54,668 nucleotides of DNA from Bacillus sp. (in: firmicutes) (GCA_021208645.1 JAJOJL010000104.1:1-54668), one strand, 5' to 3'; shown: positions 26,518-36,819, numbered from the stretch's first letter. The notes: generated by a model from the letters alone, not told the origin. Translations and numbers: made by a program.

Positions 26518-29500
26518 TTAGTGTGATTCCCAATCAGCTTTCAAGCGTTCTGCGTAATTAGTTAATGCTGCTTTTACTTCTGCTGAAGCATTACGCATAT
26601 GGTTGCTTGTGTTAACTTGATCGATAAATCTGTCTAGTTGACTGATTGCCTGCCTCATTCTGCCACGGTCGTAATGACTTTCGGCGTTTGCCAAGGTACC
26701 ATTCAGTTGGCTCGCTGCCTGTCTAGTAATCTCACCATCTGCTTCATAGTCAGCAACTAATTGGTAGAGACCTGCTAATGTAGCCGGGGCTACAACCGTT
26801 ATTTTTCCATCTGCAGTTGCAGTAGAAGTGTTACCGGCCGCATCTGTCATGCTGATGGTGATTACTCCATTTTCAAAGTGTGCAGCTGGTGCAATCCAAG
26901 TACCTTCGTAAACCCCAGGTGCCACTTCTTCCATGGTTACTGCAGCGTTTGTTTGCATAGCGCTAGGAATTGAGACCGTAAAGCTTGCTGAACCGCCTTC
27001 AGAATCACTAGTGAAGGAAACGGTTACTGCTTCACCAGGTTCAACCGTTACATCCTCTGCAGGTTGAATGTCTTCAATCGTTGGTGCCGTCCAGTCGACT
27101 TCAATCGTCACCGATTCGGTTGTGCTGTTACCAGCAAGGTCAGTGGCAACTACGGTAAAGGTGTTTTCTCCTTCCTCAACAATAAGTTGTTTCGAGAAGA
27201 AACCAGCTTCGTCCACATCAACGGCGTTGCCGTTAACCGTCACCGTATCGAGGTGATCATCTGTGACAGTACCAGTAACTTCAACTACTTGGGCATTTGT
27301 TAAGCTGCCGTCCACAGGAGACGTAATCGTTAACTCAGGATCAGCCGTATCTAGGATAACTGTTACTGGAGCCGATGGATCCGTTTCTCCTTGATCGATT
27401 TCCGCTGTCACGGTGATGATGTTTTCCCCTTCTGTTAAGTCAATGGTAGCAGTGAATGCTTTGTCCTCAGAATCAACGGAAACTGCAAGCTCGCCGTTAT
27501 TGTACACATTAACTTGGCTGTCTGCTGTCGTTGTTCCAGTTACTTCAATCGTTTCTTCATTCGTGTATGTCATATCCATCGGTGTAGTAATAACTGGTGC
27601 ATCTAGCGAGTACGCAACGTTCGCACGGATCATGAAGTTTCCGTATTGCGTGTTCTGTTCAAATGCTCCACCGACGTACAAGTACGAGCGTCCTACACCT
27701 GTTCCATCCATATCTGTACCAACTCCAGGAGAGAGGTCACCGATGTAGTCTTGTAAGGTTGAGATGAAGAAGTCACGATCCGTTACAAAACCATAGTCTG
27801 ATAGGTCAATATAGTTCCAGCCGCCACGGTCTACTGTGACTGGTACTGGGCCAACGACCATTTGGTTCGGATTTCCGTTGGCATCTGTATCGTATACGAC
27901 AATATTGATGTCGTTTCCACCAGGTGATGGCCAGCTGTCATCCCAAATGTAAAGGGTGGCACCGCGAACTTCTGCCATTTCTGTTGGGCTGAATTTAACG
28001 GCCATACCGTTACCTGCAGCATTTAATACTACCGCATTTTCTGCTACCCCAGTGTCGTAGGCGATTTCATCCATGTAACCGATGAAAGGACTTAATTCAA
28101 TATCAAGTTCTACTGTTTCATTACCTACGATTGTTAATGCTACTTCCGTAGGATTGTATCCATCAGCAGAGACACGAACAGTGTATGTGCCTGCGAGTAC
28201 TTGATCAAAGGTGTAATTTCCGTCTTCATCGGTTGTGACCTCTGGAACTTTGGAGTCTTCCAAAATTCGTAATGTTGCGTTATTGATTGGGTCACCAGTT
28301 CGAGAGTTCCTAACAGTTCCTTCTGCATCCCCACGCGGAAGTGGATCTAACATGAAGTTTTGAATTTTTGTTTGATCTTCTTCCACAGTGACGGTAGCTT
28401 CTGCAGGATAGAATCCATACGCTTCTGCCCGTACTGTCACTTCACCAGCGGCTGCTCTTATTGAGTATGATCCATCTACTGGATTTGTCCGGACGGTACG
28501 ATCTGACTCCACAATTGTAACTGTTGCCTCGAGCGGTAAACCTGAGTCTGATAAAACTTGAGCCCCTACATTACCTACCGTGTAATCGTAGGAAGCAGGA
28601 TCCTTATGCAATTTCATGAACGTAGGCTCGGCAGCTTTTTCCCTATTAGCTGAATCTACGGATTCTGTTTCATCGGCTGTTGCATCCACATTATCGCCAC
28701 CATCGGAATCGACTGCAGCAAGAACGCCGAAGTGGTCTACATAAATACCAGGACGAGCTACCGCAGATCCATCTAAACGGACGCGAATGTTGATAGTTTC
28801 ACCGATATAGTCGTTTAACGAGAAGTTGACTTCACGCCAGTCTTCAATACCAGTAAACTCCATTAGTTCATCCCACGAACTGCCATCGGCAGATACTTCC
28901 ACGTATCCGTATGTCCAGTTTGCGTTCACATTATGCCAGAGGGCAAAATTAAGTTCCGCAGCGGTCACATCCGATAAATCAATTTCTGGACTCATAATCC
29001 AGCTGTTTTCTTGTGTGTTGATATTTCCATTTAAGTTCGTGGCCCATAATTTTTCACCCACATATGCGCTGTCTGGACCAACGGTTGGAATACCCCACTC
29101 CCACGTATGGTTCGCATCTCCACCTGCCGTAAAGCCGCCATCATCGTCTTCAAAGTTCGTATAGAAGAGATAATCTACATATGGTACGGACGCTGATACT
29201 TCATTGGAGTAGTCACTTTCGTTGTCAGAGAAATCATAAGCCGTTACCACATAGAAGTACTCCACTTCTGGCAATGCAGTTGCGTCGGAGTAGCTAAGGT
29301 TAGTCGTATCTGCAATCACTTCGAAACCTTCACCAGATGTTTCCGAACGGTACACGCGATAGCCACTTAAATCAGGTGCAGGGTTTTGATCCCATGATAA
29401 ATTAATGCTCGTTGAGGTGGCATTTGCTTGTAAGTTTGTAACTGGTGGCGGTGCTGTCTCGTCTTTTCCTACAAGCTCCACATTATCTAAATACCAGCCA

Positions 29501-31801
29501 AGATAATGGATGATGCTGTCTGATGTAAATTCAAAAGCGACTAAAATAGGATTATCGGAACCAGCGTAATCATTGAGATCAATAATCAGGTTACGCCACT
29601 GTTGATCTCTCTCGGAGAAGGTGGCAACAATCTCCCATGAATCGCCATAATCATCAGAAATTCCTACATATCCAAAGTCCCAGTTCCGTTCAATATCGTA
29701 CCAATGATGTAAACGTAACGACGCTTCATCTGTGTCACGTAGGTCTAATGGTGGTAAGAGTAAAACATCTTGAGCATTGGCACTGTAGTTTCCAGATAAG
29801 TTTGTACCAATCAGTTTGGAACCGACAAATGGATCTGGGCTATTTCCTGATGGTTCACCCCACTCCCAGTCACCTTCCATTAACCAACCGACAGGGAAGT
29901 TTTCAAAGTCTTGATAATATTCGCCAGGAACGATACCGAATTGAATTTCAACATAATGTCCGCCATCAGTCTCTATGTTTCCACCAAAGTCAACGGCTCT
30001 AATTTCATACGTAAAGCCTGGCTCTTGAACATACATGTAAGGAATTACACCACGGTATTCGCCGCTGAGATGATTTCCTGAAATGCGTGACATTGGAATG
30101 GTAATGTCATCTAGGTCTTCGTGACTAACAACAACGGATACGCTTGTGACGGCAACGTCGTCACTAACAGTGGCATACACTTCAATATCTAAGCCAGAGA
30201 AACCAAAGTCAACTGGCGTATGATCAATGGAAGGAGGAGTATCATCGTTTCCTTCTTTCAATACTTGACCAGTGATGAAGCCTGTTCCATCGGCAATCAT
30301 GGCAACGGCCTCGTAGGCATTCACTAAACCAACGCCGTAGCCATCGTTCGGCACATCTGTATATTGACTGTCCGTCAATGGAGTGGCTGTATCATCCATG
30401 ATTTGCTCGAGTTCGTCAGGTGTTAAGGATGCATCGATGGATAGGAGCAATGCTGCAACACCGGAAATATGCGGTGAAGCCATGGATGTTCCGTTCCATC
30501 CGCCTTCATAGCCCCCTCCAGGAACAGAAGAGCGAATATTCACTCCTGGTGCTGATATGTTTGGCTTTTGATCGCCGCTGTAGTTTGCAGGTCCACGGCT
30601 GGAGAAGCTCGCAACATTGTTATTAATGTCCGTTGCTGCAACTGCATAGGCCTCAGGGTAGTTGGCCGGTGGTGTTACGGTCTGGGAACCAGGCCCAGAA
30701 TTCCCTGCTGAGAAAACAGGAAGCATGCCAGCATCACGCCACGCTTGAACCGTTGGACGGTACCACTCATTGATACCAGGCTGTCCGCCCCAAGAGTTTT
30801 GTACGATGTCCGGTGCTAAGCTCGCATCCCCGTTTGGTGCAAGCATATATTGTCCGGAAGCAAGTAAAGCATCCTGTGGACATCCAGCAGCAGAACAAGC
30901 GCGTGCTGCAATCCATTGGGCATCAGGGGCGACGCCGATTTTGTTATCCCCTGAAGGGTCTTGCCCCATTACCGTACCCGTTACGTGTGTACCGTGACCA
31001 TGGGTATCTTGTGGCAAGGTGGAACTGCTAATTCCATCGAACCAGTTACCAGTTGGGTCTGGGCTGTCTGGATTGTCTGGATTGTAGCCTCGGAAGTTTT
31101 CCTTGAGAGCTGGATGGTTCCATTGCACCCCTGTATCAATAACTCCCACTACCACTCCTTGCCCAGTGATTCCGAATTCATTCCAAGCATCTGGAGCTTG
31201 AACCTGATTTATATTCCATTCGACCCCGTCATCGGTTATCATGGCAGGCTCATCGGTGCGTTCAGGGAATACTGCCGGAATGATCTCATTTAAAGTAATT
31301 TCCGCTACTTCTGGTAGGTAAGATAGCTTTTCCACAACATCCTTGGTTGCAGTAACGGAAATGATGTTTTGGATAAAAAAGCTTTGATAAGATTTCACTT
31401 TTCCGTCTGCTTTCGCAGCCTCTAAGAACTGAATAGCTTGTGCTTGAGAGGTATCGGCTGTTTGCTGCAATGCATTAACGATTGCATAGCGCGCGGCCAT
31501 TTTTTTTATGATAAGCCGATGCTGCATCACCTAAGTTATTTCTTGCTGCTTCGGCCACTTTTGATGTATCGACTTGCTCTTGAAACTCTACTAAAACACT
31601 TACATATTCCTCGTTATTGAACTCGTTTAAAACGCTATTATCTACTTTTGCAGCTGCTGTCGAGCGCATAGCGTCTTGCATCGTAGACACGTCACTATTG
31701 CCTTGTGTGCCCAGGTTAGCGAAGGCGGTTGAAAAAGGTGTAATTAAAAGTAACAAAATAAGAATGATGGAAACTCTTTTTGTTTGTCGACGATTAAAAA
31801 T
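26518..31801 (-). CDS. Secreted S8 serine protease, bacillopeptidase F-like (paralog 3), ATT start and one frameshift
   Basis: Third copy, about 1760 residues when joined. The signal peptide and pro-region run from ATT at 31801 (GGAGG eight bases upstream, IFNRRQTKRVSII) to GDAASAYHKK. The frame then breaks at an A8 tract (31501-31508 region). With A7 it reads SAYHKKMAARYAIVNALQ, matching the other paralogs, and continues unbroken to 26518. The main frame contains the whole subtilisin domain (VIDTGVQWNHPAL, HGTHVTG, GTSMASPHISG), jelly rolls, Fn3, Ig-like repeats and FIMAH-type end, and keeps the CSAAGC pair. The absence of other lesions over 5 kb suggests a sequence error or very recent change. 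Confidence 0.9.
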
Positions 31802-31898
31802 TTTAAAAACCTCCTTTTTTTGAATTTTACAGGTGGGATAGGAATGATCTACGTATGCCTCCTTTCTGTTCTAGGACTACCTGCAAACATTCAAATTT
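31802..31898 (-). promoter_or_regulatory. Structured leader of protease 3
   Basis: Minus strand. TTTGCAGGT pairs with ACCTGTAAA (one G-T pair replacing A-T of protease 2) around a loop with AACAGAAAGGAGGC. Confidence 0.6.
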
Positions 31899-31927
31899 AT
31901 ATTATTTTTAATTTTCAGAAAATACAA
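31899..31927 (-). promoter_or_regulatory. Promoter with CodY-type box, protease 3
   Basis: TTGTAT (31927-31922), 17-base spacer, TAATAT (31904-31899). TATTTTCTGAAAATT (31924-31910) matches the CodY consensus at 14 of 15 positions. The palindrome TTCGCGCGAA lies at 31937-31946. Confidence 0.8.
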
Positions 31928-31946
31928 TATGAAGATTTCGCGCGAA

Positions 31947-32500
31947 TTACATGTTTTTTTGTGGAGGTCTGTTCGAATTTTGAAGAATACCGTCCAATAA
32001 ATTGTTTTTGTAGGGGGATATGGAAGGTTGGGCTCGAATGAGAATGAATAGTTGGTTATCTAGCCCTAGTCCACTATTGAGGTTGGAGAAGGTCACTCGG
32101 TTTTTGTCTGAAAATAAGTACATAGACATAGTTAAAATGGTGTTTTTCTCTTTGCGCAAGGAAAAAGGAAATATGCTATTTATGTAACAGGTAATTGTAA
32201 TAGGTGGTTAGTAATGTAAATTGTTAACAATTGAACGGTAGGCAGAATAAAGAGACTTAAATAATAGTATTTTTCATTTTTTTCAGGACTTCATGGTTCA
32301 TATTTTTTCAAATAAACATAATGTCATAGGATAAAAGAGGGGAGGGGTTGTTGGGAGAGTACTTAAAACGTGAAAGGTGATTTCTATTTATCATCATCTA
32401 TTTGCCTATCAAAATATTTGATTTGTCCCCTTGCACCCATGTTTTATTCAAACATATTCGGGAAAGTTGTCCGTAAGGTTACTTTCTTGGAGGTGTAAAG
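31947..32500. other. Gene-free stretch upstream of protease 3 and the lipoprotein
   Basis: Divergent spacer. The protease side (to about 32165) is a copy of 26090-26300. The remainder is AT-rich with a 14-bp palindrome AATTGTTAACAATT at 32219-32232. No small gene supported. Confidence 0.5.
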
Positions 32501-33331
32501 ATGAAAAAGACAGCGGGTCTATCTTTTTTACTAGGAACGGTTGTTTTGACTGCTAGTTGTGGTGACCCTGTTGACAACAACGATGAGAATGGTTCTGCAG
32601 GTCCAGACAATGGGGATGCTCCTGGTGTAAATGATGAGAACGGTGATGATACAGGTGATGCAGATGGGGACGTGGAGGAAATTGTCCAGTCTGCAATCGA
32701 GGCAGAGAGTGGGCGGGAGGATTTGTATGTACGGGAAGAAACGTTGGACCATTCTGGGGAGGAAGAGGAAGTCATCATGGCTCAGGAGCTTTGGTTTTTC
32801 TACCAGAATGGGGAACTTCTTGAACGGCGGGAAACCCAGCGACATGATGAGCCTCTGGAATATGAAGTGAATGATGGGAGTGAGACCCTAATCTTCACAG
32901 AGGGTGATGACGTTGCTTATTTAATAGAGGAGCAGCGTGCTGACGGTTATGGAACGGAGCTGTCAGGGGACTCACCAATGATCGAGGAGTATTTCAACAC
33001 ACATGAACCCGAGTTTTTAGGAGAAGCAGATGTGAATGGATATGCTACGTACCATGTACGTTTTTCTGATGAAAACGAACAGCTTGATTACTGGTTTGAA
33101 CAGGAAAGTTATTTCCTCGTCCGTCACCTAGCGGAGTATGATGATGGGGAGATGGCTAATATTACGGAAGTGTTGGTGACCGATTTTGATTTAAATCCTG
33201 AATTTGATGAAGGGCTGTTTAACTTTGAAAGGATTATTGATGATGATGTGGAGGTACAGGAAATGTCTCGGGAGGAATATATGGAAGAAACATCGGAAGG
33301 GGACATTGACGATACAGGAACGGAAAATTAA
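32501..33331 (+). CDS. Highly acidic lipoprotein (LolA/RseB-like fold possible)
   Basis: 276 residues. The signal ends in lipobox LTASC (Cys20), then a very acidic, Gly/Asn/Asp-rich linker (residues 21-60) and a globular part containing VNGYATYHVRFSDENEQLDYWFEQESYFLVRHL. That pattern of strands resembles LolA/RseB-like outer-surface lipoproteins of Bacillaceae; this is a weak recognition. GGAGGTGTAAAG precedes the ATG. The pronounced excess of Asp and Glu fits a protein working in salty or alkaline surroundings. Likely tethered outside the membrane; function unknown. Confidence 0.75.
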   Translation: MKKTAGLSFLLGTVVLTASCGDPVDNNDENGSAGPDNGDAPGVNDENGDDTGDADGDVEEIVQSAIEAESGREDLYVREETLDHSGEEEEVIMAQELWFFYQNGELLERRETQRHDEPLEYEVNDGSETLIFTEGDDVAYLIEEQRADGYGTELSGDSPMIEEYFNTHEPEFLGEADVNGYATYHVRFSDENEQLDYWFEQESYFLVRHLAEYDDGEMANITEVLVTDFDLNPEFDEGLFNFERIIDDDVEVQEMSREEYMEETSEGDIDDTGTEN

Positions 33332-33358
33332 GAACCCTGTCCGAAATTGGGCAAAAAA

Positions 33359-33382
33359 GAAGCAGGGGAACCCCTGCTTCTA
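33359..33382 (+). terminator. Palindromic repeat acting as terminator
   Basis: GAAGCAGGGG-AACC-CCTGCTTC hairpin 27 bases after the lipoprotein stop; a shortened relative of the GGGGACGGTTCC repeats. Confidence 0.6.
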
Positions 33383-33473
33383 AATTGTTTACAATGGCTT
33401 CGCGCGTTGCGCGCTTGATATGAGAAACCCGCTCATATCAAGCTTTCAAGAACGTGCAACGGCTCAGTCCCTT

Positions 33474-34770
33474 CTACGATGCGTAATCATTTTTTTGATC
33501 GTCTTCAATGGATTTTGGTAACTTGATGGTAAAGGTGGTTCCTTTTCCTTTTATACTATTTATTTCAATCGTGCCTCTCATCCCTTTGATAGTCGAAAAG
33601 GCGATGCTTGTGCCCAACCCAGTTCCATCTTCTTTCGTTGTATAATAAGGAGTTCCAAGTTTTTCAACCTCTTCTTTCGTCATTCCCATACCTGTATCCG
33701 TTATTTCAATAATGACTTTTTCACTTTTGACTGCAGTACGAATCATAAGTTCACCACCGCCGGGCATTGCTTCAATACTATTTTTCACGAGGTTAAGTAA
33801 ACTTTGCTGGAAGGATTGATATTCTCCTTCCACCCATACTTCGTCTAAAATCGTCGTTTCCACTTTTATCCTAACACTATGGGTATCTGCATAAGGAGAA
33901 ATTACATTCACCACATCATGTAACACCCTATCTACATCCATGTATACTTGCTGCTCGAAGTTATTTTTCGTTAAGGACAAGAAATCACTTGTCATTGCTT
34001 CTCCCCGTTGCAATTCCTTTAAAGCAGCGTCAATGTACTCTCTCTTTTGTTCAGGGGGTAAATTCTCTTGATAGAGTTGTTGAAGGAATCCCTTCGTCAA
34101 TGTAAAAGGCGTTCCAATTTCTTTGGAAAAACTTGTAGATAGGTCATTAATAATAGATAGTTTTTCCTGATGGATGACCTGATTCTTTAACCTTTTGTTA
34201 TGACGTGTTTGTTCCACTAAATACGTAACTAATAACATACCGAGTACTTGAACAAGTATAAATGACAATGCCAACTGGGAAAAACTATTAAATGGAATAC
34301 CACCTGCAACGATAATGAGCGTTACGAGAGAGTACCCAGACAATAAGGCTAACCCAGCGGCGAAAAAGCATTTTGATCGCATTTTTAGATTAGAGTAAAA
34401 ATCTTTAAGGAGGGGAACGAAAACAGCAATGGATGTGATGACCCAAAAATTAACGTAAAACGCCGTCTCCTCCTATGAAATACCGATAAGAAAGGATCAC
34501 TATAAACGCTGTAATAGCAGCAGGATATCCAATATATAGAGCGCCTAAGATAAACGGAATATGTCGAAGGTCAAACAAAAAATCCGGTCCAAATTTAACG
34601 GGAAAGCTCATACATAATATAATCATCAAGGACATAATGAGCGTTTGAAGCAATTTCGATTGCTTAGCGTTGTTGCCCATATTTTTATCCACCCAGAAGA
34701 TTTGATATAAAAATAAGGGAATTAATATAAAAAGAAAGTTATTTAAAAGCGCCTCTAAACCGATCCCCAA
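33474..34770 (-). pseudogene. KinB-like sensor histidine kinase, frameshifted and lacking the H-box histidine
   Basis: A TTG at 34770 with GAGGGGG upstream opens a membrane part: several TM segments ending LSYRYFIGGDG, typical of the 5TM-LYT sensor module. The frame is lost near 34460. Skipping one base gives GDGFYVNFWVITSIAVFVPLL and runs through to 33474. The catalytic domain is good: N-box LLNLVKNSIEAM, G1 DTGMGM and G2 GTGLGTSIAF. The dimerisation helix reads SFSKEIGTPFTLTKGF where family members have AHEIRNPLTVTKGF. The phospho-acceptor His is therefore Lys and the following Asn is Thr. It cannot autophosphorylate in the usual way; it could be a regulatory pseudokinase or a decaying gene. 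Confidence 0.8.
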
Positions 34771-34944
34771 AAGAGCTCCCCCTCTGAAAAAAATGCAATT
34801 CCGTTAATTAAGAAATATATGTAATATAATACCATGCAAATATTAATAAGTACTTGTTTTCACAGGATTGTCAAAATAGATTTTTTCGTGCTATTGTGTT
34901 GCTCGACCTTCACCGGTACACGCCCAACTCCTATACGGAAAAAA

Positions 34945-35190
34945 CTAAGAGGGTGGGACATAACTAAAGTGTTTAACTGGAAGTCCGAACAATACACTAT
35001 CTTAGCGTAGGAAATATACGAAGACTCCAGCGGGAGCAAAGGCAAAGGTGAGACCCCACAGTGCGAAGCACGAGGAGGCTCACCAGCCGCCCGCGGAAAG
35101 CGAAGTATATTTCCGAAGCGAGTTATATTTGCATCAATCTATTCATTCGGATTTATCACTATATAAATCCTTTTGTCCCAACCTTTTTAC
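34945..35190. mobile_element. MITE-like intergenic element
   Basis: Bounded by imperfect inverted ends GAGGGTGGGACATAAC and TTTTGTCCCAACCTTTTT. The core (35010-35115) has GAAGACTCCAGCGGGAGC and CCCGCGGAAAGCGAAG, a repeat seen widely in Bacillaceae genomes as I recall. It contains no gene. A related core lies inverted at 49.78-49.92 kb. Confidence 0.65.
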
Positions 35191-35207
35191 AGATTATAGT
35201 ATAATCT
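35191..35207. promoter_or_regulatory. 17-bp palindrome overlapping a TATAAT box
   Basis: AGATTATA-G-TATAATCT is a perfect inverted repeat around one base; it contains TATAAT (35200-35205) some 45 bases before the next start codon. Candidate promoter/operator; no clear -35 box. Confidence 0.45.
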
Positions 35208-35249
35208 TCTTATGACTTATAGATCATTCTATTATTGGGGAGGAACCGT

Positions 35250-36819
35250 ATGAGCGTATTACTGGAAAGTGAGCAACTAAAGACTGAAGCGAAAGTGTTG
35301 TTGGATAATAGTAAAACATCCGTTGTTGTCCCGTTCGTGTATGATACGAATGACTTTCAGCAAGAGAAATTGTTGAAGGAAGATTGGGAGATTAGTAGTT
35401 TCAAAGATAGTAAAAATCTGTTTGATCACGTCAATCATTTAATTCCTTCTCAAGAAAGTTATTATAACGGCACAATTGGCAGACGGTTTCAATTAAAGGA
35501 AACATCAAGGGAAAAGTATGACCTTCCCACAAATAAATCACAAAAAATGTACCTCATTACGAAAAAAGGGGAGGAATTTTCCTTTAAGATAGAGCGTGTC
35601 TATTTGTTTCTATTTGAAACAGAGGTAGGGTTTTTAGTTTATGATATTGAACATACAAGTTCTAACATTGATACTATTGTTTTAACCAATTATCAGTTAA
35701 AGCACCTTCATCATTTGTATAGTGGTGAATTACTGCATCAAAAAGAATATTTTCTAAAAAAGCAAAATGGGGAAGGGGTAAGCCTTTCTCCAGAGGGCGA
35801 TTGGCGGACAATGTCCAGCATTACCATCCAGTTATTACAGGATATAACGGTGAAAAACTACTTTAGTTCCTTAAATGGGGAGCCGGAAACAGGGCTGGTT
35901 TTTAACTTTATCTTAATGGATGAAGGATTTAGATTTGAGGATAAGATGCATGAAAAATTAAGTAGGAATCTGTTTAACTTACGTCGCTCCTTTAAAGAAT
36001 CGTATAAACCATCTCCACTAGAATTTGATTTGGATAATAACCCTCAAATTCTTCAATTGTTTCAAAACAGCTATTGGGGAGTTTCTTTAGAAGGTCTTTC
36101 TAATATTGCTTATTTAACGGGGGATTCTGTCACCGATGAGTTTTTCCGAAATTACCAGGATAAATTAGTAGCCTACTTTTATATTTATCTCCTTGCTCTC
36201 CATCAACGATACGGGTTTATTCATTTAAATGCAATGGCATCGGAATTACCGAAAGAATCAACGTTTGAGCAAGGTAGCAAGGGAAAAGTAACGGTTCCTG
36301 AGTTGCGAAAAAAAAATTAATATGTTCATTTTACGAAGCTTTTTTCGCCATGTATCTAATGTTACCCATCAACAAGCCCTCTATGATATGATTGCAGACG
36401 TTTTACATATTAAAGATTTAAAGGAAGATTTGTTTATTGAGCTGGAAGCATTAGGAACCATAACGGAAATAGAGGAAAATAAGAAAAAAGAGGAACAAAG
36501 GGGGAAGGAAGAGAAGCGGGAGAAGAAAGAACTGGAACGAAAAGAGCAAAATGCCGATACCTTTTTGGCCTATACAACCATCTTTGTTGTAGTTTCTGCC
36601 TTGTTTAGTTCCTGGTCCTTCATCGATTCTGTATTCGGGGAGCGTACCGTTAGTATCTTAGGGATCGATTTTATTAGGGTAGATATTGGTGTGTTTATCT
36701 TAACGAGTATAGTGTTTGCGACCCTTGGGGCGATTGGCTATCGCCATGTGAAAAAAAAGTGGGGGAGTAACCTAGGGTTTATTAGTTGTGAATTACAGAT
36801 GCTAGATTTTAGAACCTAG
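35250..36819 (+). pseudogene. Unknown ~522-residue protein with C-terminal membrane segments, split by an A9 tract
   Basis: Start at the ATG at 35250 (GGGGAGG at 35237-35243). The first frame (to 36320) is a soluble region of about 356 residues ending FYIYLLALHQRYGFIHLNAM...PELRKKN-stop. A9 at 36307-36315 ends it; with A8 the frame continues RKKINMFILRSFFRHVSNVTH into the second part. The second part has a long Lys/Glu coiled coil, two membrane segments (TIFVVVSALFSSWSFIDSVFG and an IGVFILTSIVFATLGAIGY stretch) and stops at 36819. The layout (soluble domain, coiled coil, two TM) recalls CorA-like membrane proteins, but the GMN motif is absent. No function assigned. Confidence 0.7.

Noticed and set aside
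32219..32232. AATTGTTAACAATT palindrome as an operator
   Set aside because: Short AT-rich palindromes are expected by chance here, and it is about 270 bases from the nearest start codon with no promoter seen beside it.
34860..35045. 61-residue open frame on the minus strand
   Set aside because: Runs into the MITE-like element and has no ribosome binding site or family match.
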